DNA of 64,000 nt from Rhodopseudomonas sp. (GCF_013377015.1 NZ_JACABA010000002.1:1021691-1085690); one strand, 5' to 3'. Positions 1 to 8,249 are shown, counted from the stretch's first letter. Notes: a model not told the origin generated them from the letters alone. Numbers and translations: made by a program.

Positions 1-921
1 ATTGGCGCGCTTGCCGCTCGACGCCGGCGGATCGACCGCCACGACGATGCGCCGCAACTGTGGCGCCTCGCCGACCCGGCATTGCTCGAGCGCCGCGCGC
101 GACCACAGCGCGTCGGGGCGATCCTCGATGATCTCGCCGTCGAGTTCCTGCCGCCCCAGCCGCGTGCCGGCGTAGCGCGCCATCACGCCCTGCAGAAAGG
201 TCGGCGCCAGGTTCAGCGCATTGGCGCGGGTCGGCGCCCGCGTCGTCACCGAGGCGGGATCGCAGATCAGCCGTTTCAGCAGCGCGGTCGGCCTTGGCGT
301 GGTGGTGATCAACTGCCGCGGCTGCGGTCCCAGCCGCAGGCCGAATTGCAGCATGTCGAACGCCGCCTCGGCGTAGCGCCACTTCGCCATCTCGTCGGAC
401 CAGGCGCAGGAAAATTGCGGCCCGCGCAGACTTTCCGGGTCCTCGGCGGAAAATGCCTGCGCCACCGCGCCGTTGCGCCATTCCAGCCGCTTGCGCGACG
501 GCAGCCAGATCGGCCGCTCGTCCGGCGGATGCACCGCCAGCAAGCCGGAGACGCCCTCGATCATCACCTCGCGGACGTCATGTTCGGTTTCGCCGACCAG
601 CGCGATCCGCGCCACCGCTTGCGTCGCGAACGGCGGCAACCCCAGCGCCTGGCAGCGGATCCATTCGGCGCCGGCGCGGGTCTTGCCGGCGCCGCGACCG
701 CCGATCATCAGCCAGGTCAGCCATGGGGCGCCGTTCGGCGCCAGCTCCGGCGGGCGCTGGTGATCATGCGCAAAGATGTCCCATTGCGCGTCGAGGAAGG
801 CGAGTTCGGCCTCACTCATCCCCTGCAGCAGGTAGTTCCGCTGCGCCTGTGACCATCTGCTCCAGTCGTCGCGAAAGCGCGCGCCGCAGCTCGTCGAGGT
901 CGCGGGGGATGGCGTCGTCAT
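1..921 (-). CDS. Phage/GTA-type terminase large subunit (partial)
   Basis: Motor and nuclease that packages DNA into capsids. 307 codons are in the window and the C-terminus is cut off by the window edge. Visible: Walker A GGRGAGKT (residues 74-81), a Walker B-like region CAWSDEMAKW (DE at 176-177) and the start of the RNase H-like nuclease domain, VVAVDPP, with its first catalytic Asp at 297. The start at 921 (MTTPSPATS) lets the protein overlap the upstream gene by about 110 bases. A later ATG at 819 (MSEAELAF), overlapping that gene's stop, is the alternative, but the WSRWSQAQRNY stretch before it looks like part of the protein. The family is typical of gene transfer agents and HK97-like prophages. 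Portal and capsid genes would lie beyond the left edge, so GTA versus prophage cannot be settled here. Confidence 0.88.
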   Translation of the reverse strand, partial: MTTPSPATSTSCGARFRDDWSRWSQAQRNYLLQGMSEAELAFLDAQWDIFAHDHQRPPELAPNGAPWLTWLMIGGRGAGKTRAGAEWIRCQALGLPPFATQAVARIALVGETEHDVREVMIEGVSGLLAVHPPDERPIWLPSRKRLEWRNGAVAQAFSAEDPESLRGPQFSCAWSDEMAKWRYAEAAFDMLQFGLRLGPQPRQLITTTPRPTALLKRLICDPASVTTRAPTRANALNLAPTFLQGVMARYAGTRLGRQELDGEIIEDRPDALWSRAALEQCRVGEAPQLRRIVVAVDPPASSGKRAN

Positions 922-1549
922 CGGGCAATCTCTTGTGCTCCTCCTCGGCGCGCAGCTTGCGTACCGCGCCGAGCGTGCGCGCCAGCGAGGCCAGGGTGCG
1001 GGCGCGGCGCTCCGCCTCGGTGCGCTGCGCGGGCGGAACGTGGTGGCCGCCGACGATGCGTTCGATCTGGGTCAGTTCGCGCTCGATCGCCGAGGTGACG
1101 CGGTCGAGCAGCGGCAGGCCGGTCGCCGGCGGCGGATCGTCGAGGCGTTCGGTGGCGCTGCGCTTTCGCCGCGCCGAGGGTGCGTGCTTGTCGATCGCGG
1201 CGCGGGCGGCTTCATCGTCCGGATCGGCGATCAACCCTGACCTGTCGCCACGGACCATGGTGGCTGACATCGTCGCCTTGCGCGCCTCGACCGCGGCGGC
1301 TCGCTTCGCCGCGAGCAGCCGACGCTGTTTGGCGGAGATTGTCGGCGCGGCGTCCGCTGTCGTCCGCTTCGCCGCCGTCACGGGCTTCTTGATCGATGTC
1401 GTGATGCCTGGCGTCTTGCCGATCGTCCTCATCGGGGCCGGCTTCTTCTTGACGACAGCCTTCTTGCTTGCGGTCGTCTTCTTTGCCCTGGACACAGCTG
1501 TCGTCCGCACCGATTTGCGCACCGGTCCGGCTGGTCGCTTTGCTGCCAT
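812..1549 (-). CDS. Small-terminase candidate with basic, lysine/alanine-rich tail
   Basis: 245 residues, directly upstream of the large terminase and overlapping it. Residues 1 to about 80 are dominated by Lys, Ala, Thr and Arg (AKKTTASKKAVVKKKPAP), like a histone H1 tail. The C-terminal half is predicted helical (RTLASLARTLGAVRKLRAEEE). In gene transfer agent clusters the gene just before the large terminase encodes the DNA-recognising small subunit (RcGTA g1); position and helical C-terminus fit, but I see no diagnostic motif. The start at 1549 (MAAKRPAG) is preferred over an upstream start at 1690, because the extra 47 residues look like translated non-coding DNA. Function is inferred from context. 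Confidence 0.6.
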   Translation of the reverse strand: MAAKRPAGPVRKSVRTTAVSRAKKTTASKKAVVKKKPAPMRTIGKTPGITTSIKKPVTAAKRTTADAAPTISAKQRRLLAAKRAAAVEARKATMSATMVRGDRSGLIADPDDEAARAAIDKHAPSARRKRSATERLDDPPPATGLPLLDRVTSAIERELTQIERIVGGHHVPPAQRTEAERRARTLASLARTLGAVRKLRAEEEHKRLPDDDAIPRDLDELRRALSRRLEQMVTGAAELPAAGDE

Positions 1550-1748
1550 GCTTCTCGGAAACCCTTGTGGGCAATCGCAACGGACGACAGCTATCGCGGC
1601 GTTAAGGCGAGGAGCGCTTTGCTTCACCAGCGCGCGGCGCAAAGCGCCGGCGCTGGCTCGTCTCGAACCCACTTGTGGAGCATGCCGCAAACCTACCCCG
1701 GCAGCGCCACGCTGTCAAGGGATATTTTCCTAGGATTTTGATCTGGCA

Positions 1749-1774
1749 GCGCGCCCGGGATCAGCCGGGCGCGC
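1749..1774 (-). terminator. GC-rich hairpin after the chemoreceptor gene
   Basis: Two perfect 10-base arms (1749-1758 and 1765-1774) around a 6-base loop, just downstream of the stop codon of the chemoreceptor on the minus strand. There is no clear U-tract, so it may be a weak or Rho-assisted terminator. Confidence 0.45.
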
Positions 1775-1783
1775 GCCGGTCGA

Positions 1784-3469
1784 TCACGCCGCGCGCACCG
1801 TCGCCAGGAACTTGCCGACCTCGAGCCGCAGCCGGTTGCTGTCGCCCGACAATGACTGCGCGGCCGCCAACACCTGGCTCGAGGCCGAACTCGTCTCGCT
1901 GACGCCGTGCTGAACCTCGACGATGTTCGACGACACCTGCTGGGTGCCCTGCGCGGCCTGCTGGACGTTGCGGGAGATTTCCTGCGTCGCCGCGCCCTGC
2001 TCTTCCACCGCCGAGGCGATGGTCGAGGCGATCTCCGACATTTTGCCGATGGTCGCGCCGATTTCGCGGATCGCCATCACCGACTGATCGGTCGCGGCCT
2101 GGATGCCGGTGATCTGCTGGCTGATCTCGCCGGTGGCCTTTGCGGTCTGCTCGGCCAGTGCCTTCACTTCAGACGCCACCACGGCGAAGCCGCGGCCGGC
2201 CTCGCCGGCGCGCGCCGCCTCGATGGTGGCGTTGAGCGCCAGCAGATTGGTCTGCCCGGCGATGGTGTTGATCAGTTCGACCACGGCGCCGATCCTTGCC
2301 GCCGCGGTCGAGAGTTCGCCGACGCTGTCATTGGTCTTGCGCGCCTGCGCCACCGCTTCGTTGGCGATCCGGGCGGATTCCTGCACCTGGCGGCTGATCT
2401 CGTTGACCGACGAGGCCATCTCCTCGGTCGCCGAGGCCACCGATTGCACATTGGTCGAGGCTTCCTCGGAGGCGGTGGCGACCATCGTGGTGCGCTGTTG
2501 CGAGCGCTCCGAGGTCTTGGTCAGGGTGCCGGCCGACGCTTCCAGCTCGGTCGAGGCCGACGATACCGTCTCGACGATCTCGCCGACGGCGGATTCGAAC
2601 GCGTCGGCGAGGTGGATCATCGCAGCCTTGCGTTCGGCCTCGAGCTTCCGATCGGCCGCGGCCTTCTCGGCGGCCTCGCGTCGCGCCTTGTCGTCGAGCA
2701 TCTGCTTGATGCCGTTGACGGCGTTCGCGGTCTGGCCGATCTCGTCGCGGCGGTCGGTGCCGACGATCTCGATGGTCTCGCCGCGGGCGAGCGCGTTGAG
2801 GTCGCTGACCAGCCGGCCCATCGGCCGGGCGATGCCGAATTGTATGATCGCGAAGGCCAGCGCCAGCACCGCGAGGAACGCGCCGCCAATCGCCATGACC
2901 GTCAACCAGACGGTGCTGACGACGTCGGTGGAGGCCGCGCCGGAACGTTCTTCGAGCGACTTTTCCAGCTTCGCGGTGATCGCCACCATCTGGTCGCGCA
3001 ACAGCTTGGTTTGCTGCGCCATCAACTTGGACAACCGAACGGCCTCGTCATTGTTGTTGGCCATCGTCGCCTTTTCGACCGGCGGGTATTGCTTGGTCTG
3101 GACGTCGTCGAAAATGCGGGCCGCCCGGTCGAAATCCGCCGCGTAAGCCGGCAACAGCTTCTTCGCCGTTGCGATGTAATCGACGAACTCCTTGTAGTTC
3201 TCCGCGATCTCCTGGCTGGTCTTCTGCATGTCGGCGATGTCGCTTTCGGCGATGATCCGCCACGACAGCCGACCGAAATTGTAAACTCGCTGGTTGGCGC
3301 GCATACCGGCCTTCAGTCCCTGGACATCCTTCTCCAGCATGTCGGAATACAGCCGATCGATCGCCTCCATCTTCGACGCGGAATACCAGACCCCGCATCC
3401 GACCACGATGCTGAGCAGAAAGAAGCAGGCGAGAATTTTGTAGAGTATCTTCACATTCGAAATTTTCAC
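1784..3469 (-). CDS. Methyl-accepting chemotaxis protein (membrane)
   Basis: Transmembrane chemoreceptor of 561 residues that signals to CheA/CheW. Order: N-terminal membrane helix ([17 protein letters not shown]), periplasmic four-helix-type sensor of about 165 residues, second membrane helix ([19 protein letters not shown]), HAMP domain, then the cytoplasmic signalling domain with the invariant hairpin tip ([20 protein letters not shown]) and the [12 protein letters not shown] motif. The GTG start at 3469 is chosen because GAGG lies 7 bases upstream and it puts the membrane helix at the N-terminus; a start at 3628 would add 53 serine-rich residues of poor quality. The ligand cannot be read from the sequence. 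A fragment of a related gene lies on the other strand at 4077-4142. Confidence 0.93.
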   Translation of the reverse strand: MKISNVKILYKILACFFLLSIVVGCGVWYSASKMEAIDRLYSDMLEKDVQGLKAGMRANQRVYNFGRLSWRIIAESDIADMQKTSQEIAENYKEFVDYIATAKKLLPAYAADFDRAARIFDDVQTKQYPPVEKATMANNNDEAVRLSKLMAQQTKLLRDQMVAITAKLEKSLEERSGAASTDVVSTVWLTVMAIGGAFLAVLALAFAIIQFGIARPMGRLVSDLNALARGETIEIVGTDRRDEIGQTANAVNGIKQMLDDKARREAAEKAAADRKLEAERKAAMIHLADAFESAVGEIVETVSSASTELEASAGTLTKTSERSQQRTTMVATASEEASTNVQSVASATEEMASSVNEISRQVQESARIANEAVAQARKTNDSVGELSTAAARIGAVVELINTIAGQTNLLALNATIEAARAGEAGRGFAVVASEVKALAEQTAKATGEISQQITGIQAATDQSVMAIREIGATIGKMSEIASTIASAVEEQGAATQEISRNVQQAAQGTQQVSSNIVEVQHGVSETSSASSQVLAAAQSLSGDSNRLRLEVGKFLATVRAA

Positions 3470-3703
3470 GGAATTGCCTCGTCTTGTTGCGGTCAGCCGA
3501 TCAGAGTCTGAGCGGAGCCGAAGCTGCGATGAACTACTTGTCGGGTCCGTTGGATCGGAGCGCACATCTTCTGATGACGACGAGGAACGACCTCTCGTGC
3601 CAAGGTAGTAAGTCAAAAGATTCTTCAAGCTTGGTAAAATTTCAAAGCCCGCCGGATCAAATGGTGAGGTTTCTACGCAGGCCCATGGTAATACAATAGC
3701 GAT

Positions 3704-3737
3704 GGCCGCGCTTGACTGGCGCGGCCGGTATTTTTGA
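3704..3737 (+). terminator. Rho-independent terminator, plus strand, without an obvious gene
   Basis: Arms GGCCGCGC (3704-3711) and GCGCGGCC (3719-3726) around a 7-base loop, followed by GGTATTTTTG. The T-run is on the plus strand only. No convincing plus-strand gene ends here; a 71-codon frame ending at 3699 is the only reading frame that does. Confidence 0.6.
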
Positions 3738-3748
3738 CAGTCACAACT

Positions 3749-3762
3749 AACTGATATCAGTT
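3749..3762. promoter_or_regulatory. Perfect 14-base palindrome
   Basis: AACTGATATCAGTT is its own reverse complement and is partly extended outward by ACAACT...AGTTGT. It looks like a dimeric repressor site. No intact gene starts within 500 bases on the plus strand; the chemoreceptor starts about 280 bases away on the minus strand. Confidence 0.35.
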
Positions 3763-3854
3763 GTCATTCGCGATTTCTGCAAAGGCTTCGCGCCAACCGC
3801 GGGCACGACTCACACGAAACGAAACACCCGATACGAATCGAAAAGTCGCTGCGG

Positions 3855-3932
3855 ATGCGATCAGCTCTCGGCGGACACGCGGCGCTGCTGATCAGTCAGC
3901 CGGTGGAGAATCCGGACGGCAAGTCCGACTGA
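3855..3932 (+). pseudogene. Remnant of the 99-residue gene (3' end)
   Basis: The frame reads AALLISQPVENPDGKSD then stop, against AALLIGQPVENPDGKSN then stop at the end of the intact gene at 4360-4659. Only the last 20 or so codons match; upstream the similarity dissolves and no start with a ribosome site is seen. It is a truncated second copy. Confidence 0.75.
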
Positions 3933-4076
3933 TCATTGCTGCAGGCGAAGCCGATCAACCCGCGGCCGACTCGCTCTCGCGGATCAGTCCGTTGGCGAGC
4001 GCCGCCAGGATTCCGAATGCGGCCAGCCCTTGCGTCGGAATGACGGCCGCATGGCTTCGATGCCTCCCGGTGCCCT

Positions 4077-4142
4077 TGGTATTCCGCATCGAAGATCGAC
4101 GCGATCGACCGGCTCTATTCCGACATGCTGGACAAGGACGTC
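4077..4142 (+). pseudogene. Chemoreceptor gene fragment, opposite strand to the intact gene
   Basis: Plus-strand codons read [20 protein letters not shown], matching [20 protein letters not shown] of the intact chemoreceptor just after its first membrane helix. By eye about 8 of 66 bases differ. Flanking sequence does not continue the protein in any frame, so this is an isolated scrap of a paralogue. Confidence 0.75.
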
Positions 4143-4359
4143 CGATGCCGGTCGCCGGTGATTGAGACCGAGGCAGCGCAGGCGAATTGGCCTCGACGTA
4201 CTCTCCGATTTCGGGAGTCGACGCTCGCGCCCCGATCCTGCGATGCCGGCCGCTCTGTCGAAATCCGCTCGACACCACGGCAAGGTCAGCATACAGCACC
4301 CCTCGGCCAGATCGATTTGCCTGCGGATTCAATAGCCTCACACCACCCAGAGAGCGGTC

Positions 4360-4659
4360 ATGACAGAGAAACCAGCAGCCAAGCCCGAGGACGGGTTCCA
4401 GCCGATCCAGGATCTGCCCCGCGCCCCGATCATCTTCTTCGAATTCTGCCCGACGCTCGGCAACAACAACGGCCTGATCAACATCATGCTGGCCGCCGGA
4501 ATCGTGCTGCCGACTGCCAGCCCCGCCACCAATGTGGTGCCGGTCGCGGTCGCGCATCTGCGTTGCACGACGGTCGCCGCGGCCCAATTGCGCGACGCCC
4601 TCAATGCGGCACTGCTGATCGGCCAGCCGGTGGAGAATCCGGACGGCAAATCGAACTGA
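4360..4659 (+). CDS. Hypothetical 99-residue protein
   Basis: Small soluble protein without a recognised domain. The N-terminus is charged and Pro-rich (MTEKPAAKPEDGFQPIQDLP), followed by a hydrophobic core (APIIFFEFCPTLGNNN, then INIMLAAGIVLPTA), and it ends QPVENPDGKSN. No signal peptide or clear membrane helix. A purine-rich AGAGAG lies 5-9 bases before the ATG. A truncated copy of its 3' end sits 430 bases upstream, so the gene has been duplicated at least once here. The alcohol dehydrogenase follows 60 bases later on the same strand and may be co-transcribed. Function unknown. Confidence 0.7.
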   Translation: MTEKPAAKPEDGFQPIQDLPRAPIIFFEFCPTLGNNNGLINIMLAAGIVLPTASPATNVVPVAVAHLRCTTVAAAQLRDALNAALLIGQPVENPDGKSN

Positions 4660-4719
4660 AGCGCGCACGATTCGCGCGCGATCGCAGCCGCGACACGCTG
4701 CGACATGGAGTTGTCATCG

Positions 4720-5829
4720 ATGCAAACCCAGGCCGCTTTGTTTCGCGAGATCGGCGCGCCGCTGTCGATCGAGCGCATCGAACTCGATCCGCCCGGCCCG
4801 ACCGAACTTCTGGTCAGGATCGCCGCGGCCGGCCTGTGCCGCACCGACTATCACGTGATGCGCGGCGAGCGTGCGGTGGCGATGCGGCCGATGGTGCTGG
4901 GCCACGAGGCTGCCGGCACCGTGGAGGCGGTCGGCGCCGAGGTGGCGGACATCAAGACCGGCGATCACGTCGTGCTGACCTTCATTCCCGGCTGCGGGGT
5001 CTGCCACTTCTGCCGCAAGGGCCTGCATCATCTGTGCGCCGAAGGCGCGCGGATCACCAAAGGACCGCAGCTCGACGGCAGCTTCCGGCGACGCGACCGC
5101 GACGGCCATGACGTCGGCGCGTTCTGCATGATCGGCGGCTTCGCCGAATACGCAGTGGTGGATCAGGCCTCTGTGGTGGCGATCGACGACGACATTCCGA
5201 TGGATCTGGCCAGCCTGGTCGCCTGCGGCGTGCCGGCCGGGGTCGGCGCCGCACGCCACCGCGCCAAGGTCAAACCCGGCGACAGCGTGCTGGTGGTCGG
5301 CTGCGGGGGCGACGGCATGAATGTGGTGCAGGGCGCGCGGCTGTGCGGCGCCACGCAGATCATCGCCGCCGATATCGTGCCGGCCAAGCTCGTCTGGGCG
5401 CGCGGCTTCGGCGCGACCGATGTCGTCGATGCGCAGGGCGAAGCCCTCACCGAGGCGGTGCTGGCGCTGACCGGTGGCATCGGCGTCGACCACGCCTTCG
5501 TCTGCATCGACCCGCCGGCGACGCTGCTGCCGGCGTTTCGCGCCACCGCGCGGGGCGGCAATGTGGTGGTGACCGCGCTGACGCCGGACAGCGTCACCGA
5601 GATCAAGATCCCGCCGCTGGAATTGTTCGTCACGCAGAAGGCGATCATGGGCGCGGTCTATGGCTTCAACAGCCCGCGGCTGCAGATCCCGGAGCTGCTC
5701 AGGCTGTACCGGACCGGCGCGCTGAAGCTGCGCGAGCTGATCACGCAAACCTACACGCTGGCCGACATCAACCGCGGTTACGCCGACCTCGAGGCCGGCA
5801 AGAACTTGCGCGGCGTGGTTGTGTTCTAG
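4720..5829 (+). CDS. Zinc-dependent alcohol dehydrogenase
   Basis: Medium-chain NAD(P)-dependent alcohol/aldehyde oxidoreductase, 369 residues, cytosolic. Catalytic zinc ligands C40 (GLCRTDYHVMRGE), H62-E63 (GHEAAG) and C169; structural zinc cysteines C92, C95, C98 and C106 (GCGVCHFCRKGLHHLC). The Rossmann loop reads VVGCGGDGMNVVQGAR (glycines at 194-199), with Asp where most relatives have Val or Ile. It belongs to the class III/NDMA-dependent-like branch; the substrate cannot be told. The start at 4720 (MQTQAALF) has GGAG 9 bases upstream; an in-frame ATG at 4705 is less well placed. Confidence 0.9.
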   Translation: MQTQAALFREIGAPLSIERIELDPPGPTELLVRIAAAGLCRTDYHVMRGERAVAMRPMVLGHEAAGTVEAVGAEVADIKTGDHVVLTFIPGCGVCHFCRKGLHHLCAEGARITKGPQLDGSFRRRDRDGHDVGAFCMIGGFAEYAVVDQASVVAIDDDIPMDLASLVACGVPAGVGAARHRAKVKPGDSVLVVGCGGDGMNVVQGARLCGATQIIAADIVPAKLVWARGFGATDVVDAQGEALTEAVLALTGGIGVDHAFVCIDPPATLLPAFRATARGGNVVVTALTPDSVTEIKIPPLELFVTQKAIMGAVYGFNSPRLQIPELLRLYRTGALKLRELITQTYTLADINRGYADLEAGKNLRGVVVF

Positions 5830-5957
5830 CGCGGCAGGCGGCCGGCTCCTGGCGGGTTTCATTTTTGGAACTCCGTCCGGCCGCACGGGCATTCCTCAGG
5901 TATCATGGTGCATGATTCGCAAGCCAAACCCGACATCAGATCGGTGACCAAGCCAGC

Positions 5958-7397
5958 ATGCCCTCGATGATCCGACTGATGCGAGTTGCCGCCGATTTCC
6001 GCCGCAACAAGCGCGGCAACGTCGCCGTGATCTTTGCCATCGCGCTGCTTCCGCTTCTGACTGCGATCGGCTGCGCGGTCGACTATTCCACCGCAACAAG
6101 GGTGCGTGCCAAGCTGCAGGCCGCGGCGGACGCCGCCAGCGTGGCGGCGCTGGCGGCGAAATCCCCGGGATTCCTTGCGGCCACCGCGATGACCGGCAAC
6201 GGCTCGGTTGCCGCCGGCGTTACCGACGCGCTGAACGTGTTCAACGGCAACATGAGCGGCGAAACCGGCTACACCAACCTGACGTCCTCGGCGACGGTGA
6301 CCAAGACCGGCTCCGATCTGGCGGCCAAGGTGGTGTTCAGCGCCCAGGTGCCGGTGACCTTCCTCAAGGTGATCGGCTTCCAAACCCTGACGGTCGGCGG
6401 CAGTTCGAGCTCGGCCTCGTCGCTGCCGCTGTATCTCGACTTCTATCTGATGCTCGATGTCTCCGGCTCGATGGGACTGCCCTCGACCAACGCCGAGCAG
6501 ACCCGGCTGGCCGCGATCAACCCGGACAACTTCACGCTGTATCCCAATGGCTGCACCTTCGCCTGCCACTTCACAAGGCAGGGCGCCTGCGACGACTCCA
6601 CGCAGAAATACAGCACCAACAATTACTGCACCGGCTATGCGCTGTCGCGCACCGCCGGGCATTCCAACAATACGCCGGTGACGGCCTGTTCGACCGATGG
6701 CACCAGCGCCTGCATCCAGCTGCGCGCCGACGCGGTCGGCTACGCCGTGCAGCAATTGCTGCTGACCGCCAACAGCACCGCGAAGGTGGCCAACCAGTTC
6801 CGGATCGGGCTGTACCCGTTCATCCAGAATCTCTACGCGTATTTCCCGCTGACCAGCAGCATTTCCGGCTCGTCCACCAACTCCTCGACAATCAACTACG
6901 CCGCGGCCAATCTGGCGACGTTGCTCGACACCGGCGCCAATTCGACGCTCGGCTCCGGCGGCACCCATTTCGAGAACGCATTCCCGACCATGAACGGCCT
7001 GATCACCAGCGTCGGCACCGGCGGCAGCTGGAACAACACCCTGCCGTACGTCTTCCTGGTCACCGACGGCGCGCAGAACAACCAGACCCAGTGGAACGGC
7101 GACTGGTCCGGCAACAACAACGCCACCGTGATCGACACCTCGCCGTGCACGACGATCAAGAACCGCGGCGTCATCATCGCGGTGCTGTATATTCCCTATC
7201 AGCCGATCCAGAACCCGACCAGCTTCGCCAACAACGAGGACTTTGCCGTCAACGCGATCATCCCAAACATCCCGCCGACGCTGAAGGCCTGCGCGTCACC
7301 GAACTTCTTCTTCACCGCCAACACGCCGGCCGACATCACCGCCGCGCTGAACGCGATGTTCAACCAGGCGCTGGTGACCGCGCATATCACCAAATAA
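5958..7397 (+). CDS. TadG-like pilus-associated protein with von Willebrand A domain
   Basis: 479 residues. An N-terminal TadE/TadG-type segment (RRNKRGNVAVIFAIALLPLLTAIGCAVDYS, residues 15-44) acts as membrane anchor or pilin-like signal. A von Willebrand A domain carries the metal-site motif DVSGS (D167, S169, S171). Low-complexity Ser/Thr/Asn-rich loops with several Cys (CTFACHF, CDDS, CTGY) point to an extracytoplasmic protein. TadG-like proteins belong to tight-adherence (Flp) pilus systems; a Flp pilin gene lies 0.4 kb downstream on the other strand, but no tad ATPase or secretin is in this window. A second ATG at 5967 is possible. Confidence 0.82.
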   Translation: MPSMIRLMRVAADFRRNKRGNVAVIFAIALLPLLTAIGCAVDYSTATRVRAKLQAAADAASVAALAAKSPGFLAATAMTGNGSVAAGVTDALNVFNGNMSGETGYTNLTSSATVTKTGSDLAAKVVFSAQVPVTFLKVIGFQTLTVGGSSSSASSLPLYLDFYLMLDVSGSMGLPSTNAEQTRLAAINPDNFTLYPNGCTFACHFTRQGACDDSTQKYSTNNYCTGYALSRTAGHSNNTPVTACSTDGTSACIQLRADAVGYAVQQLLLTANSTAKVANQFRIGLYPFIQNLYAYFPLTSSISGSSTNSSTINYAAANLATLLDTGANSTLGSGGTHFENAFPTMNGLITSVGTGGSWNNTLPYVFLVTDGAQNNQTQWNGDWSGNNNATVIDTSPCTTIKNRGVIIAVLYIPYQPIQNPTSFANNEDFAVNAIIPNIPPTLKACASPNFFFTANTPADITAALNAMFNQALVTAHITK

Positions 7398-7481
7398 CCG
7401 CGCTCGCCCCGACCGGACGCCGTCATTGCGCCGCCGGTCCGTTACGGGATCACAGTCAGTTCGGTGATTGAACAGATCGCC

Positions 7482-7619
7482 CTAGTCGACCAGCAGCACG
7501 AAAAATCCCACCACCGGCGTCAGCAACAGTCCGACCGCGGTCAGCGCCAGCGACGCCAGGATGTCGTGAACGGTCAGCGTATCCGGCTTGATCGCCGGTT
7601 CGACTTGAGTCAGCTCCAT
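7482..7619 (-). CDS. 45-residue single-pass membrane protein
   Basis: Very short frame: polar start (MELTQVEPAIKPDTLTVHD) then one hydrophobic helix (LASLALTAVGLLLTPVVGFF) ending VLLVD. A GGGGG tract lies 6 bases before the ATG. It sits between the TadG-like gene and the Flp pilin gene on the pilin's strand, so a link to the pilus is possible. No family recognised. The evidence is the helix, the ribosome site and the position. Confidence 0.6.
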   Translation of the reverse strand: MELTQVEPAIKPDTLTVHDILASLALTAVGLLLTPVVGFFVLLVD

Positions 7620-7785
7620 TGTGCCCCCGCACGGTGATTGATCTATCGGGGGCAAGTAGTAGCGCTCGGATTCTAAGATCCCGGTCGCGAATTCGCTCGC
7701 ATTTGAACACAGTCGTTACCGTGGATTAACCGAGCGGCGGCGGTTCGGCTGCAGGGCGTCGATCGCGCATGGCAAGGCGCCGCGC

Positions 7786-7950
7786 TTACTTGATCGAAGA
7801 ATTGACGGCGGCGTATTTGCCGTTGACGGCTGTGCCGATATTGGTCACCGCGCCGACGATGACGATGCTGAGGCCGACCGCGATCAGCGCGTATTCGATC
7901 GAGGTCGCGCCGGAATCATCGGCGAAAAATCTGGAAACCAGGCGTCGCAC
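7786..7950 (-). CDS. Flp/Fap-type pilin prepilin
   Basis: 54-residue major pilin subunit of a tad-type pilus. A short basic leader ends ...FFADDSG, then ATSIEYALIAVGLSIVIVGA; prepilin peptidase should cut between G14 and A15, leaving the conserved Glu at +5 and Tyr at +6. The mature part is one hydrophobic helix and a short polar tail. GTG start at 7950 with AGGAG 6 bases upstream. Monocistronic in appearance. Prepilin peptidase and secretion machinery must be encoded elsewhere. Confidence 0.88.
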   Translation of the reverse strand: MRRLVSRFFADDSGATSIEYALIAVGLSIVIVGAVTNIGTAVNGKYAAVNSSIK

Positions 7951-8249
7951 CGCACACTCCTGTTGATGGCTCGCGGTTTCTTCCGCTTCGAAGCTGCCGC
8001 AAAGCTAAAGCCGAATGGTTGACGGATGGTTGACCGGCGCGCATGACAATCCGCTAAACCGCTCAGCGCGATCGCCGCGGGGCTGGTCCGACGCGACCCG
8101 GCGATGGCGCGCGCCGCCAGGCAAGCGGCCACGACGCTGCTCGAAGCCGACGGCATCCGGTCGCCGGCGTAGCCTGCTTCGAACGAGTAAGCGGTTGTCC
8201 GGGCGCGAGGCCGCACCCACGACCCGCGGGCGCTTGTGATGTCACCCGA
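7951..8249. other. Intergenic stretch upstream of the pilin gene
   Basis: About 300 bases between the TAXI protein gene and the pilin gene. Several overlapping open frames exist but all are Arg/Pro/Ala-rich translations of GC-rich DNA without ribosome sites. It should hold the pilin promoter; no clear operator was found. Confidence 0.5.

Larger units (their letters stand above)
3470..4359. other. Non-coding stretch with gene remnants
   Basis: About 890 bases without an intact gene. It holds the chemoreceptor promoter region, a plus-strand terminator hairpin (3704-3737), a 14-base palindrome (3749-3762) and two decayed fragments (3855-3932 and 4077-4142). The rest shows no recognisable protein. 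It reads as a rearranged or deleted duplicate locus. Confidence 0.6.

Noticed and set aside
1907-3511. Long open frame (534 codons) opposite the chemoreceptor
   Set aside because: Arg/Gly/Leu-rich antisense shadow typical of GC-rich coding DNA; no domain or ribosome site.
3470-3628. N-terminal extension of the chemoreceptor by 53 residues
   Set aside because: Ser/Arg-rich and without a ribosome site; the GTG at 3469 has GAGG at good spacing and puts the membrane helix at the start.
8005-8245. Several short frames upstream of the pilin gene
   Set aside because: No ribosome sites, composition of translated GC-rich non-coding DNA.
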